In this document: positions 27,639 to 38,459 of the stretch, one piece after another
Numbering within the stretch: the stretch's first letter is position 1
Layout of the letters: every line of letters starts with the position of its first letter
Origin: Actinomycetota bacterium
GTDB taxonomy: Bacteria > Actinomycetota > Actinomycetes > Actinomycetales > Dermatophilaceae
Length of the DNA stretch: 64,000 nt
Assembly: GCA_020161845.1 (NCBI GenBank)
Contig: JAIUNK010000008.1
Location: 1 to 64,000, forward strand
Direction of reading: 5' to 3'
Made by a program: the position numbers and the translations under genes
The notes under the pieces: generated by a model
Seen by the model: only the letters and a program-made list of their open reading frames with translations
Databases searched by the model: none
What the model was told of the DNA's origin: nothing

Positions 27639-27749
27639 GTCGGCTGCGGACGTACAGTAGCCCGTCGGAGGGCCTCGCTTTTGGCGTTTCCGCAGGTCGC
27701 AGCAAGACATAACCGCCGCAGCGGCGAGTACTGTACGTCCGCAGCCGAC
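27639..27749. repeat. perfect 21-bp inverted repeat around 69-nt spacer
   Basis: Arms at 27639-27659 and 27729-27749 are exact reverse complements (outer end GTCGGCTGCGG). They lie between the sigma gene (minus) and metG (plus). The 111-bp unit has the size of a small MITE or of a double operator. The hexamer ACCAGC occurs at both borders, but it overlaps the arm on the right. Confidence 0.85.
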
Positions 27750-27795
27750 CAGCACCGGCGCCGAAACGCCCCGAAGGGGCCCGTCGGCCCGCCGA

Positions 27796-27801
27796 TAGAC
27801 T
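27796..27801 (+). promoter_or_regulatory. -10 element, leaderless promoter of metG
   Basis: TAGACT is followed by 7 nt and then the ATG at 27809, so the transcript should start at or next to the start codon. Confidence 0.6.
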
Positions 27802-27808
27802 CGCCCCT

Positions 27809-29689
27809 ATGACCAAGGTGCTCTCCGCTGTCGCGTGGCCGTATGCCAACGGCCCCCGCCACATCGGGCACGTCGCAGGATTCGGCGTGCCCTCCGACGT
27901 GTTCAGCCGCTACATGCGCATGGCCGGGCACGACGTCTTGATGGTCAGCGGCACCGACGAGCACGGCACCCCGATCCTGGTGGCCGCCGACCAGGCCGGC
28001 GTGACGCCCCGCGAGCTGGCCGACACCAACAACCGGATCATCGTGGAGGACCTGGTCAACCTCGGGCTCTCCTACGACCTGTTCACCCGGACCACCACCC
28101 GCAACCACTATGCCGTCGTCCAGGAGCTGTTCCGCGGGGTCTACCGCAACGGCTACATGATCGAGCAGACCACCTTCGGCGCGATCAGCCCGTCGACCGG
28201 CCGGACGCTGCCCGACCGCTACATCGAGGGCACCTGCCCGATCTGCGGGGCGACCGACGCCCGTGGCGACCAGTGCGACACCTGTGGCAACCAGCTCGAC
28301 CCGACCGACCTGATCGACCCGCGCAGCAAAATCGACGGGGAGAAGCCGGAGTTCGTCGAGAGCCAGCACTTCTTCCTCGACCTGCCGGCGCTCGCGCAGG
28401 CCCTGGCGGAGTTCCTGGACGCCCGCGAGGAGACCGGTCTGTGGCGCACCAATGTCATCCGGTTCTCCCAAGGCCTGCTCAAGGACATGCGGCCCCGCGC
28501 GATGACCCGCGACATCGACTGGGGCATCCCGATCCCGCTGGACGGCTGGCGCGACCAGCCCGGCAAGCGGCTCTACGTGTGGTTCGACGCGGTCATCGGC
28601 TACCTGTCGGCGTCCATCGAGTGGGCCCGCCGCACCGGCGACCCGGACCGCTGGCGCGAGTGGTGGAACAACCCCGAGGCCGTCTCGTACTACTTCCAGG
28701 GCAAGGACAACATCACCTTCCACTCCCAGATCTGGCCCGCCGAGCTGCTCGGCTACAGGGGCAAGGGCGACAAGGGCGGGGAGCCGGGGGAGTACGGCGA
28801 GCTGACCCTGCCGACCGAGGTCGTGGCGAGCGAGTTCATGACCATGGAGGGCAAGCAGTTCTCCAGCTCCCGCGGCGTGGTGATCTACGTGCGCGACATG
28901 CTTTCGCGCTACCAGCCGGACGCGCTGCGCTACTTCATCTCCGCCGCCGGCCCCGAGACCAGCGACTCCGATTTCACCTGGGCGGAGTTCGTGCAGCGCA
29001 CCAACTCCGAGCTGGTCGCCGGCTGGGGCAATCTCGTCAACCGGACCGCCAGCATGATCGCCAAGAGTTTCGGAGAGATCCCGGCGTGCGGTCCGCTGGA
29101 GGCCGGTGACGAGGAGGTGCTTGCAGCAGTTCGCACCGGGTTTGCAGGAGTCGGCGAGGCCATCGCCCACCACCGCCAGCGGGCCGCGCTCGCCGAGGCG
29201 ATGCGGCTGGTCGGCGAGGTCAACGCCTACGTCTCGCGCACCGAGCCGTTCAAGCTCAAGGGCGAGGACCAGCGCGAGCGGCTCGGCACGATCCTGCACG
29301 TGTTGGCCCAATGCGTCAGCGATCTGAACCTGCTGCTCAGCCCCTTCCTGCCGCACTCCTCGAACGCGGTCCACCGGGTGCTGGGCGGGGACGGCACGCT
29401 CACCCCGATGCCGCGCATCGAGGAGGTCGAGGACTTCCCCGACATGGTCGAGGGGCTGCCCGACGCAGTCGGCCCCGCGCTGCACCGCTACCCGGTCATC
29501 ACCGGCACCTACACCGGCCCAGCCGGGTTCCGCCCCTGGCAGTCCACGCCCATCGTGCCCGGTACGCCGATCGCCAAGCCGTCGCCGATCTTCACCAAGC
29601 TCGACCCGAGCGTCGTCGACGACGAACTGGGCCGGTTGCATGGGGAGAGCGAGGGGGAGGGCGCAGTGCCGGAGGGCGCGGCGCAGTGA
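27809..29689 (+). CDS. metG: methionyl-tRNA synthetase
   Basis: A 626-residue class I synthetase that charges tRNA-Met and initiator tRNA. The HIGH-type motif is in [11 protein letters not shown], with the zinc knuckle CPIC..CDTC at about 148-168, the KMSKS-equivalent KQFSSSRG, and the anticodon-binding helical domain from about 390. The C-terminal dimerisation domain of some homologues is absent. The final residues are acidic and low complexity. The tatD gene follows with a 4-bp GTGA overlap. The order rsmI - metG - tatD - rsmA - ispE is a common actinobacterial neighbourhood, here interrupted by ald/sdh and two dehydrogenases. Confidence 0.97.
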   Translation: MTKVLSAVAWPYANGPRHIGHVAGFGVPSDVFSRYMRMAGHDVLMVSGTDEHGTPILVAADQAGVTPRELADTNNRIIVEDLVNLGLSYDLFTRTTTRNHYAVVQELFRGVYRNGYMIEQTTFGAISPSTGRTLPDRYIEGTCPICGATDARGDQCDTCGNQLDPTDLIDPRSKIDGEKPEFVESQHFFLDLPALAQALAEFLDAREETGLWRTNVIRFSQGLLKDMRPRAMTRDIDWGIPIPLDGWRDQPGKRLYVWFDAVIGYLSASIEWARRTGDPDRWREWWNNPEAVSYYFQGKDNITFHSQIWPAELLGYRGKGDKGGEPGEYGELTLPTEVVASEFMTMEGKQFSSSRGVVIYVRDMLSRYQPDALRYFISAAGPETSDSDFTWAEFVQRTNSELVAGWGNLVNRTASMIAKSFGEIPACGPLEAGDEEVLAAVRTGFAGVGEAIAHHRQRAALAEAMRLVGEVNAYVSRTEPFKLKGEDQRERLGTILHVLAQCVSDLNLLLSPFLPHSSNAVHRVLGGDGTLTPMPRIEEVEDFPDMVEGLPDAVGPALHRYPVITGTYTGPAGFRPWQSTPIVPGTPIAKPSPIFTKLDPSVVDDELGRLHGESEGEGAVPEGAAQ

Positions 29690-30579
29690 GCCCGTCGTAC
29701 CCGGCCGTGGCCCCCGGTACCCGCTCCGACGGCGGCGCCCAGCCGGCCGACCCGCTGCCGCTGCCCGTCGTCGACAACCACTGCCACCTGGACATGAGCC
29801 GCGCCGGCGAGGAGCCGCCGGATCTGGACAGCGTGCTGCGTGCGGCGGCGGCGGTCGGGGTCGACCGGGTCGTGCACATCGGCTGCGACCTGCCTGCGGC
29901 CCGCCGGGCACCCGAGCTGGCCGCCGCCCACCCCGGGCTGGTCGCCGGCGTCGCCTTGCACCCCAACGAGATTCCTGCACTAGCGGCCGCCGGCGAGCTC
30001 GACGACGCGCTCGCCGAGATCGAGCGGATCGCCGCCGATCCCGGCGTGCGGGTGGTGGGCGAGACCGGGCTGGACTACTACCGGACCGAGCCGTCCGGGC
30101 GCGGCGTGCAGGCGGAGGCCTTTCGTGAGCACATCGCCATCGCCAAGCGCCTGGCCAAGCCGCTGCAGATTCACGACCGGGAGGCGCACGGCGACGTGCT
30201 GGCGATCCTGCAGACCGTCGGCGCGCCGGATCAGACGGTGCTGCACTGCTTCTCCGGCGACATCGCGATGGCGCGGGAGTGCATGGACCGCGGCTATTAC
30301 CTGAGCTTCGCCGGGCCGATCACCTTCAAGAGCGCCCGCGACCAGCGCGACGCCCTGTCCATCGTCCCGCTGGACCGCGTGCTGGTGGAGACCGACGCGC
30401 CCTATCTGGCGCCGACCCCGCACCGCGGCCGCACCAACGCGCCGGCGCTGATCCCGTTCACGGTGCGGGCGATGGCGGGGGTGCTCTCGGTCGACGTGCC
30501 GACCCTGTGTCGGGCGCTGTCGGACAACGCGGAGCGGCTCTACGGCCCCTGGCGCTCGGGATCGCCACGAACCGCTTGA
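29686..30579 (+). CDS. tatD: TatD family metal-dependent hydrolase (DNase)
   Basis: A 297-residue TIM-barrel hydrolase. Metal ligands are visible in VDNHCHLDM (HxH), GETGLDYYR (Glu), QIHDREAH (His), HCFSGD (His) and LVETDAPYL (Asp). Members have 3'-5' exonuclease or DNase activity and are conserved next to metG. The first ~25 residues before the HxH strand are an unstructured extension. The GTG start overlaps the metG stop, so the two are co-translated. The exact biological substrate is unsettled for the family. Confidence 0.92.
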   Translation: MSPSYPAVAPGTRSDGGAQPADPLPLPVVDNHCHLDMSRAGEEPPDLDSVLRAAAAVGVDRVVHIGCDLPAARRAPELAAAHPGLVAGVALHPNEIPALAAAGELDDALAEIERIAADPGVRVVGETGLDYYRTEPSGRGVQAEAFREHIAIAKRLAKPLQIHDREAHGDVLAILQTVGAPDQTVLHCFSGDIAMARECMDRGYYLSFAGPITFKSARDQRDALSIVPLDRVLVETDAPYLAPTPHRGRTNAPALIPFTVRAMAGVLSVDVPTLCRALSDNAERLYGPWRSGSPRTA

Positions 30580-30611
30580 CAGGACATATGCACAAGCGGT
30601 CGACTTAGGGC

Positions 30612-31628
30612 ATGACGGCAACGGCGCGGGTGGGACTGCTGGGCATCGGGCGCATCGGCGTGGGGCACGCCCGGGCCTTGCGCGACCTGCCTCGCGTGGG
30701 CGAGCTCGTCCTGGCGGACGTCGCGCCCGGCCGGGCGGCGCAGGTCGCCGCGGAACTCGGCATCTCCCACGGCAGCGTCGACGACGTCTTCGACACCAGC
30801 CGCGTCGACGCCCTGGTGATCGCCACCGGCACCGACACCCACGCCGACCTGCTGGTCCGCGCCGCGCAGGCCGGGATGCCGGTGTTCTGCGAGAAACCCG
30901 TCGCGATGGACATCGCTAGCGCCCGCCGTGCGATCGAGGCCTTGGAGCGCGCCGGGAACCTCAACCACATCGGCTTCCACCGCCGCTTCGACGCCGGCTA
31001 CACCGAGGCCAAGCGCCGCCTGCAGGCCGGTGAGCTGGGCGACCTGCGCCGCGTGCACATGGTGACCTGCGACATGGACACCCCCGATCCCAGCTTCATC
31101 CCGACCTCGGGCGGCATCTTCCGGGACTGCCTGATCCACGATTTCGACATTCTGCGCTGGCTGACCGGCCAGCGGATCGAGACGGTCTATGCGCTCGGCA
31201 CCGCCAAGGGCGACCCCGTCTTCGCCGCGAGCGGCGACGCCTCCGACGCGGTCCTGGTGCTGCAGTTGGAGGGCGGGGTACTCGGCACCGCGCAGACGTC
31301 GCGCTATAACGGCGCCGGTCACGACGTACGGATGGAGCTCTCCGGCACCCACGGCGGCGCCGTCGTCGGCCTGGAGGACCGCGCGGCCCTGCGCTCCGCC
31401 GAACCCGGGCACACCGACCTGCCCGGTCCGGTCTGGGTGAACTTCCTGGAGCGCTTCGAGCCGTGCTACGCCGCCGAACTGGGCGCGTTCGTCGATGCGG
31501 TGTGCGACGGTACGCCGAGTCCGTGCACCGCCGCTGACGCCCTCGAGGCGCTCTATGTGGCGATGGCCGCGACCCTGTCCTACCAGCAGGGACGGCCCGT
31601 GGCCGTCGCGGAGATCCGCGCCTCCTGA
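30612..31628 (+). CDS. Gfo/Idh/MocA family oxidoreductase (first of two)
   Basis: A 338-residue NAD(P)-dependent dehydrogenase. The Rossmann motif is GLLGIGRIGVGHARAL and the catalytic EKP motif is in VFCEKPVAMD. The substrate domain has GFHRRFDAGY and GGIFRDCLIHDFD, with the D-x-x-x-H pair usual for inositol 2-dehydrogenase-like enzymes. It probably oxidises a cyclitol or sugar derivative. The ATG at 30612 lies 33 bp after tatD. A close paralogue follows 48 bp downstream on the same strand, so the two may form a pathway pair such as scyllo/myo-inositol oxidation, although no other inositol genes are in view. Confidence 0.9.
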   Translation: MTATARVGLLGIGRIGVGHARALRDLPRVGELVLADVAPGRAAQVAAELGISHGSVDDVFDTSRVDALVIATGTDTHADLLVRAAQAGMPVFCEKPVAMDIASARRAIEALERAGNLNHIGFHRRFDAGYTEAKRRLQAGELGDLRRVHMVTCDMDTPDPSFIPTSGGIFRDCLIHDFDILRWLTGQRIETVYALGTAKGDPVFAASGDASDAVLVLQLEGGVLGTAQTSRYNGAGHDVRMELSGTHGGAVVGLEDRAALRSAEPGHTDLPGPVWVNFLERFEPCYAAELGAFVDAVCDGTPSPCTAADALEALYVAMAATLSYQQGRPVAVAEIRAS

Positions 31629-31676
31629 CCAGACCCGCAGCAACCCCGCCACTACCCCCCGTCGAAGGAGAAACCC

Positions 31677-32666
31677 ATGCTGAAGGTCGCCGTGATCGGC
31701 GCCGGCCGAATCGGCACCGTCCACGCAGCGGCGGTGGCCGCCAACCCGGCCACCGAGCTCGCCCTGGTCGCCGACCCGTTCGGGGAGGGGGCCCGGCGAT
31801 TGGCGACGACGTACGGCGCGCGAGCCACGCTCGACATCGAGGACGTGTGGGCCGATGACGGGGTGGACGCCGTCATCATCGGATCGCCGACGCCGCTGCA
31901 CGTCGAGCACATCCTCGCGGCGGATCGCGCCGGCAAGAAGATCCTCTGCGAGAAGCCCGTCGACCTCGACATGGCGCGGGTGCAGGAGTGTGTGTTGGCG
32001 CTGGGCGATCGTGCCGAGCAGGTGATGATCGGGTTCAACCGCCGGTTCGACCCGGGTTTCGCCGAGATCCAGGCCCGCGCGGCCGCCGGCGAGATCGGCG
32101 CGATCGAGCAGCTCACGATCATCAGCCGCGACCCGGCCGCCCCGCCCGCGAGCTATGTCGCCCAGTCCGGTGGGATCTTCCGGGACATGACCATCCACGA
32201 CTTCGACATGGCCCGCTTCCTGCTCGGCGACATCGTCGAGGTCAGCGCCGTCGGACAGCACCTGGACGCCGAGATCAAGGCCGCGGGCGACTTCGACGCG
32301 GCGGTCGTCACGCTGACGGCGGCCTCGGGAGCGGTCGCCACGATCATCAACAACCGGCACTGCGCCTCCGGCTACGACCAGCGCCTGGAGGTCTCGGGCG
32401 CGACCGGCATGCTCGAGGCGGGCAATCATCGCGGGACGCTGGTGCGCTACTCGGGCGCGTCGTACACCGAGGCCGCCGGCCCCTATCTCAACTTCTTCCT
32501 GGAGCGCTACACCGCCGCCTACGCCGCGGAGTTGGCCGCCTTCGTCGCAGCGGCCGAAGCCGATGCGCCGGTCACCCCGAACGTGCTGGACGGCCGGGCG
32601 GCGCTCGCACTGGCCGACGCCGCCACGCGCAGCGCGCGCACGGGCGAGCGGGTGCGGATCGGCTGA
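31677..32666 (+). CDS. Gfo/Idh/MocA family oxidoreductase (second, inositol dehydrogenase-like)
   Basis: A 329-residue paralogue of the preceding gene. The Rossmann motif is [18 protein letters not shown] is in [11 protein letters not shown], and the substrate loop has [10 protein letters not shown] and [18 protein letters not shown]. The last part ([17 protein letters not shown]) is strongly like myo-inositol 2-dehydrogenase (IolG), so this copy is the better iolG candidate. It starts with ATG behind AAGGAGAA. The intervening 48 bp hold no terminator, which suggests one transcript with the upstream paralogue. Confidence 0.9.
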   Translation: MLKVAVIGAGRIGTVHAAAVAANPATELALVADPFGEGARRLATTYGARATLDIEDVWADDGVDAVIIGSPTPLHVEHILAADRAGKKILCEKPVDLDMARVQECVLALGDRAEQVMIGFNRRFDPGFAEIQARAAAGEIGAIEQLTIISRDPAAPPASYVAQSGGIFRDMTIHDFDMARFLLGDIVEVSAVGQHLDAEIKAAGDFDAAVVTLTAASGAVATIINNRHCASGYDQRLEVSGATGMLEAGNHRGTLVRYSGASYTEAAGPYLNFFLERYTAAYAAELAAFVAAAEADAPVTPNVLDGRAALALADAATRSARTGERVRIG

Positions 32667-32712
32667 GCGGTCCGGGTCGTCGCGGGGCGGCGGCCGGCCG
32701 GAGGCGCCCCGT

Positions 32713-32718
32713 TAGGCT
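32713..32718 (+). promoter_or_regulatory. -10 element of rsmA
   Basis: TAGGCT with 7 nt to the ATG at 32726 predicts a leaderless or 1-nt-leader transcript. Confidence 0.6.
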
Positions 32719-32725
32719 GGCGGGC

Positions 32726-33616
32726 ATGTCCGCCGCCCCCCGCGCCGAGCCGGGACCGGAGCGAAGCGTCGAGTTGCTCGGCGCCACGCGCATCCGGGAG
32801 ATCGCCGCGCGGCTCGGTCTGCGGCCGACCAAACAGTGGGGCCAGAACTTCGTCGTCGACGCCAACACGGTGCGCCGGATCGTCCGGCTGGCCGAGGTCG
32901 GTCAGGACGACGCGGTGCTCGAGATCGGCCCTGGGCTCGGCTCGCTGACCCTGGCGCTGCTGGAGCGGGCCGGGCACGTCACCGCGGTCGAGATCGACCC
33001 GGTGTTGGCGGCGCAACTCGCCACCACGGTCGCTGACCTCGCCGGTCCCGCCGCGGACCGGCTCAGCGTCCTGGCCGCGGACGCGATGACGGTCACCGAG
33101 CTGCCCGGTCCGCCACCGACGGCGCTGGTGGCGAACCTGCCCTACAACGTGTCGGTGCCCGTCCTGCTCACCGTCCTGGAGCGGTTCGACAGCCTGCGCC
33201 GGGCGCTCGTCATGGTGCAGTGGGAGGTCGCCGAGCGGCTGGCCGCGCGGCCGGGATCCAAGGTCTACGGGGTGCCGAGCGTGAAGGCCGCCTGGTACGG
33301 CGACGTGCGCCTCGCCGGCACGGTGCCGCGCGGTGTGTTCTGGCCGGTGCCGAACGTGGACTCGGGGCTGGTGCAGCTGATTCGCCGGAAGCCACCGGCC
33401 CTCGACGTACCGCGTGCCGCCGTCTTCGCCTGCGTCGACGCGGCGTTCGCGCAGCGCCGCAAGACGCTGCGCGCAGCCCTGGCGGGCTGGGCCGGCGGCG
33501 CCGCAAGCGCCGAGCAAGCGCTGGTCGCCGCGGGAATCGATCCGTCGCTGCGCGGTGAGCAATTGGGCGTGGCCGAGTTCACCGCCATCGCCAGGGCCCG
33601 CCTCGCGGCGTCGTAG
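32726..33616 (+). CDS. rsmA: 16S rRNA dimethyladenosine transferase
   Basis: A 296-residue SAM-dependent enzyme (KsgA) that N6-dimethylates A1518 and A1519 of 16S rRNA late in 30S assembly. Motif I is [12 protein letters not shown], the acidic ribose contact is VEIDP, and motif IV is NLPYNVSVP. The N-terminal [10 protein letters not shown] is the family signature. The start is fixed by the -10 element and by family length; an upstream in-frame extension overlaps the previous dehydrogenase. ispE follows 9 bp after the stop, and its possible -10 overlaps the rsmA stop codon. Confidence 0.96.
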   Translation: MSAAPRAEPGPERSVELLGATRIREIAARLGLRPTKQWGQNFVVDANTVRRIVRLAEVGQDDAVLEIGPGLGSLTLALLERAGHVTAVEIDPVLAAQLATTVADLAGPAADRLSVLAADAMTVTELPGPPPTALVANLPYNVSVPVLLTVLERFDSLRRALVMVQWEVAERLAARPGSKVYGVPSVKAAWYGDVRLAGTVPRGVFWPVPNVDSGLVQLIRRKPPALDVPRAAVFACVDAAFAQRRKTLRAALAGWAGGAASAEQALVAAGIDPSLRGEQLGVAEFTAIARARLAAS

Positions 33617-33619
33617 GGT
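33614..33619 (+). promoter_or_regulatory. possible -10 (TAGGGT) of ispE, overlapping rsmA stop
   Basis: TAGGGT includes the rsmA TAG stop codon and ends 6 nt before the ispE ATG. It could allow separate leaderless transcription of ispE in addition to operon readthrough. Confidence 0.35.
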
Positions 33620-33625
33620 GTGGGC

Positions 33626-34558
33626 ATGACCGCACCCCGAGGCCCGTTGACCGTGCGGGTTCCGGCCAAGATCAACCTGGAACTGGTCGTCGGGCCGCGC
33701 CGCCCCGACGGATACCACGACCTGGCCACGATCTTCCATGCGGTGAGCCTGTACGACGAGATCACGGTCACCCCCGCCCCGGACTGGGCCGTCACGGTGA
33801 GTGGTGCGCAGTCCCACCTGGTCCCGCTCGACGAGAGCAACCTGGTGCTGCGCGCGGCCCGGCTCTACGCCGACCAGGTCGGTGTCGACGAGGACGAGCC
33901 GCACTGCCACTTCCACATCACCAAGGAGATCCCCGTCGCCGGCGGGCTGGCGGGCGGGTCGGCCGACGCGGCCGCGGCGCTCCTGGCGATGGACACCTTC
34001 TTCGGGATGAACGGCGACCGCGACACGATCGAGTTCCTCGCCGCCGAACTCGGCAGCGACATCAACTTCGCGCTGGTGGGCGGCACGGCGATCGGGTCCG
34101 GCCGGGGCGAGCAGGTCGCGCCGGTGCTCGGCCGGGGGCGTTATCACTGGGTGCTGGTGCCCAGCGAGGAGGGCCTGTCGACGCCGCGGGTCTTCGCCGA
34201 GCTCGACCGGCTGCGCGGCGAGGCGCCGGTGCCGGCTCCCGCACCGAGCCCGGCCATGATGCAGGCCCTGCGCTCCGGCGACCTCGACGCGCTCGGCGGG
34301 GCGCTGCACAACGACCTGCAGGAGGCGGCCTGCTCGTTGCAGCCGCGGCTGCGCGAGGTGCTGGCGGCGGGGTTGGAATACGGCGCGAAGGGCGGCATCG
34401 TCTCCGGGTCCGGGCCGACGGTCGCGTTTCTGGTCGACGGGCCCGAGGGCCAGCTGGACCTCGCCGTGGCGCTGACCGCTTCGGGCGTGGCGGACGACGT
34501 GCGGCGCGCGACCGGACCAGTGCACGGCGCCCACTTCGTGCCCGCCCCCCGACGATGA
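33626..34558 (+). CDS. ispE: 4-diphosphocytidyl-2-C-methyl-D-erythritol kinase
   Basis: A 310-residue GHMP kinase that phosphorylates CDP-methylerythritol in the MEP route to isoprenoids. The N-terminal VRVPAKINLELVVG and the ATP-binding Gly/Ser loop PVAGGLAGGSADAAA are clear, and the C-terminal motif is GGIVSGSGPTVAF. ATG 33626 is preferred over an in-frame GTG 6 bp earlier because of the family N-terminus and the -10 spacing. It is part of the rsmA-ispE-ABC-F series, which occurs widely in actinobacteria. Confidence 0.96.
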   Translation: MTAPRGPLTVRVPAKINLELVVGPRRPDGYHDLATIFHAVSLYDEITVTPAPDWAVTVSGAQSHLVPLDESNLVLRAARLYADQVGVDEDEPHCHFHITKEIPVAGGLAGGSADAAAALLAMDTFFGMNGDRDTIEFLAAELGSDINFALVGGTAIGSGRGEQVAPVLGRGRYHWVLVPSEEGLSTPRVFAELDRLRGEAPVPAPAPSPAMMQALRSGDLDALGGALHNDLQEAACSLQPRLREVLAAGLEYGAKGGIVSGSGPTVAFLVDGPEGQLDLAVALTASGVADDVRRATGPVHGAHFVPAPRR

Positions 34559-34577
34559 CCCGCGGTCCGGTCGGCCC

Positions 34578-36419
<1,842 letters not shown>

Positions 36420-36428
<9 letters not shown>

Positions 36429-36485
36429 GCGACCCCCGAGCGACCCCTGCGCGACTCCTGAGCGACCCCCCGCCGACCCCCGACT
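36420..36485 (+). repeat. 11-bp tandem repeat starting at the ABC-F stop codon
   Basis: Six units with period 11 (GACCCCTGAGC type) start at 36420, and the first includes the TGA stop. TGA recurs in the fourth unit. Units diverge by one to three bases. Confidence 0.75.
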
Positions 36486-36504
36486 GGGGCGGCCGCGACG
36501 ATCC

Positions 36505-37020
36505 TCAGCTCTCGAAGCGCACCATGAGCCGCGTGAGCAGGTCGGCGAGCTGGCGGCGCTCGGCGTCGTCGAGTCCCTCGAGCAACCCGCGCTCGCGCTC
36601 CAGCAGAGCGGCCAGGGCATCCGCCGAGAGTTGCCGCCCGGCCGCGGTCAGCCGCACCCGCACCCCCCGGCGGTCCTCCGGATCGGGCAGCCGGTCGACG
36701 AGGCCCCGCCTGACCAGCCGGTCGACGCGGTTGGTCATCGTGCCGCTCGTCGAGAGCGTGCGCTTGACGAGGTCGCCGGGGGAGAGCTCGTACGGCGTCC
36801 CGGCGCGGCGCAGTGCCGCGATGACGTCGAACTCCCACACCTCCAGGCCGTGCTCGGCGAACGCCGTGCGGCGGGCGCGGTCGAGGTGGCGTGCCAGCCG
36901 GGTGAGCCGGGACAGCACCAGCAGCGGCTCGACGTCCAGGTGGGGGACCTCGCGCCGCCAGGCGGCGACGATGTGGTCGACCTCGTCCCGGGCGTCGGTG
37001 GGGATCCCGCGCGCGGCCAT
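36505..37020 (-). CDS. MarR family transcriptional regulator
   Basis: A 171-residue winged-HTH regulator. The N-terminal dimer helices contain HIVAAWRREVPHLDVEPL. The recognition part is GDLVKRTLSTSGTMTNRVDRLVRRGLV, and the wing motif is DPEDRRGVRVRLTAAG, followed by C-terminal dimer helices. Such proteins usually respond to small phenolic or oxidant signals and repress neighbouring or own genes. The ATG at 37020 is set by a TACTCT -10 hexamer ending 6 nt upstream. It converges with the ABC-F gene, and the target is unknown. Confidence 0.9.
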   Translation of the reverse strand: MAARGIPTDARDEVDHIVAAWRREVPHLDVEPLLVLSRLTRLARHLDRARRTAFAEHGLEVWEFDVIAALRRAGTPYELSPGDLVKRTLSTSGTMTNRVDRLVRRGLVDRLPDPEDRRGVRVRLTAAGRQLSADALAALLERERGLLEGLDDAERRQLADLLTRLMVRFES

Positions 37021-37026
37021 TCCCCA

Positions 37027-37032
37027 AGAGTA
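37027..37032 (-). promoter_or_regulatory. -10 element (TACTCT), leaderless MarR gene
   Basis: TACTCT on the minus strand is separated by 6 nt from the ATG at 37020, so a leaderless start is predicted. Confidence 0.55.
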
Positions 37033-37176
37033 ACCACGGATCTCTCGACATCGAGGCTTCTGCGCTGCAGCCGCGCGATCCGACAGCGCGCGAGGTGCCC
37101 ACGGACCGGGCCAGGAGCACACCCTGCCGCGCGCGGACTACCCTGGGGGCAGTGGCGGGCCTGGCTCGCCGCGCCG

Positions 37177-37255
37177 TCCCCGGTTGGTCTGCTGGCAGGG
37201 CCCGCCTGACTTTGAATCAGGATTAGCGACGATGGTTCGATTCCATCCCGGGGAG
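37177..37255 (+). tRNA. tRNA-Gln (UUG)
   Basis: The acceptor stem is 7 bp (TCCCCGG / CCGGGGA), the anticodon stem is CCTGA/TCAGG with loop CTTTGAA (anticodon TTG), and the T-arm is GATGG-TTCGATT-CCATC. The weak U1-A72 pair and discriminator G73 fit glutamine identity. It is 79 nt long because the variable region has about 9 nt and the D-arm is slightly enlarged. CCA is not encoded. A possible -10 (TACCCT) lies at about 37139. Confidence 0.88.
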
Positions 37256-37284
37256 CTTGCGTCGGCCGCAGGATGACGGTCGCT

Positions 37285-37368
37285 GCGTCACCGAAATGGC
37301 GTCACCGAAATGGCGTCATCGAGCCGGCGTCATCGAGCCAGCGTCATCGAGCCAGCGTCACCGCGCTG
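37285..37368 (-). repeat. 14-bp tandem repeat across the 3' end of the MerR gene
   Basis: Six units of period 14 (GCGTCA(C/T)CGA.. on the plus strand), the last one partial. The stop codon of the minus-strand gene at 37344-37346 lies inside unit 5. Each unit carries TGA on the coding strand, so stops occur in all frames after the gene. Confidence 0.8.
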
Positions 37369-38249
37369 GCCAGCCGCTCGGCGGCTTTGGCCAGATGATC
37401 GCCCAGCGCCGGCGCGGTCCCCGACAGTGCGTACTGCTGGCGCCCGCCGATCCAGATCCGCATCCCGGGATATTCCGCCCGCAAGCGCGCCACGAGACGC
37501 TCGGTGGGGAGGATGTCCGCCAACCGGGTCGCCGTGAGCACCACGTCGCCAGGAGTGGTGGCGGCGAGCACCAGGTTCCACTGCTCGTCCGGCTTGTCCC
37601 CGCCCAGGCACCGGGTCGCCCGGCCGCGTCGAGCGGTCAGCGCCGCGAACGCCCAGGCGCCGATGTCGTGAGTGACCCCGGCGGCGTTGCCGACCACCAC
37701 GACGGGGACCGCAAGGTCAGGCTCTTGGAGCGCCAGCTCCAGGTCCCGCTCCAGCGCGCCGCGGATCTCCAGGGAGACCATGTGCTCCGCTGCGACGCTG
37801 AGTTCACCCGCCTCCCAGGCGGATCCGGCGGCGCGCAGGGTCGGCATCACCCATTGGTCGGCGACCGCGTCGGGGCCGAACAGCCGCCAGGCCTCGCGGA
37901 CCGTGTCGCGCACCCCGGCCTTGCTGCGGGACTCAGCCCGGGCCAGGACCGCCTGGGTCAGGGGGTGCGGCGGGCTGCCGAGCGACCGGCCGGGGGTCGC
38001 GGCAGCCGGGTCGAACAGGCTCACCCCGCGGCGCAGCCGGCTCTTGACCTCGGCCACCGCCTCGTCCGAGCTGTGGCCCAGCTCCACCAGGCTGGCCACG
38101 GCGGCGACCAGCCGCACCTGGGCGTCGGTGTAGCGCCGGGGGCCGGTCCCGGCCGGCCGCTGCGGGGCCAGGCCGTAGCGCTTCTCCCAGATCTGGATGG
38201 TCTCGACGGGGACGCCGGTGATCTGGCTGACGGCGGCGAGCGCGTACAT
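37344..38249 (-). CDS. MerR-type regulator with B12-binding domain (CarH/LitR-like)
   Basis: 301 residues. The N-terminal MerR HTH (1-70) has YALAAVSQITGVPVETIQIW and RRYTDAQV. A four-helix domain (about 95-175) contains the Wx9EH signature (Trp145, Glu155-His156), which contacts the upper face of adenosylcobalamin in CarH. A Rossmann-like domain (about 180-290) has VTHDIG with His194 at the position of the lower axial ligand of the DxHxxG motif, although the first Asp is Val. It is probably a B12-dependent, perhaps light-responsive, repressor. The start at 38249 matches the MerR N-terminus. It faces the unknown gene at 38460 across 210 bp. Confidence 0.85.
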   Translation of the reverse strand: MYALAAVSQITGVPVETIQIWEKRYGLAPQRPAGTGPRRYTDAQVRLVAAVASLVELGHSSDEAVAEVKSRLRRGVSLFDPAAATPGRSLGSPPHPLTQAVLARAESRSKAGVRDTVREAWRLFGPDAVADQWVMPTLRAAGSAWEAGELSVAAEHMVSLEIRGALERDLELALQEPDLAVPVVVVGNAAGVTHDIGAWAFAALTARRGRATRCLGGDKPDEQWNLVLAATTPGDVVLTATRLADILPTERLVARLRAEYPGMRIWIGGRQQYALSGTAPALGDHLAKAAERLASAVTLAR

Positions 38250-38459
38250 CCGAACACCTCGTGATCCGGCGTCGCCGGGTGGCCGTCGGGGCGGGCGCCG
38301 AGCCCGGCCCGTCCGACTCAGCACCGCGGACGCTGCGTCGATGATTCCCGTCAGTATGCTGGTCGCGGCTTCGGCCGCGGCAATCTCTCATGGATATCAT
38401 GGCGGCCCTCGGGGGCGGGTCCAACACGACCGTCAAAACGCTCGCGAAAGGGGGATGCC

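Noticed and set aside
33614-33619. Firm claim of an independent ispE promoter
   Set aside because: The hexamer includes the rsmA stop codon, so the match may be accidental. It is kept only as a low-confidence site.
38085-38100. Second ssrA-like 3' end (AGCTCCACCA)
   Set aside because: It lies inside the CarH-like coding sequence with no T-arm before it, so it is a chance match.
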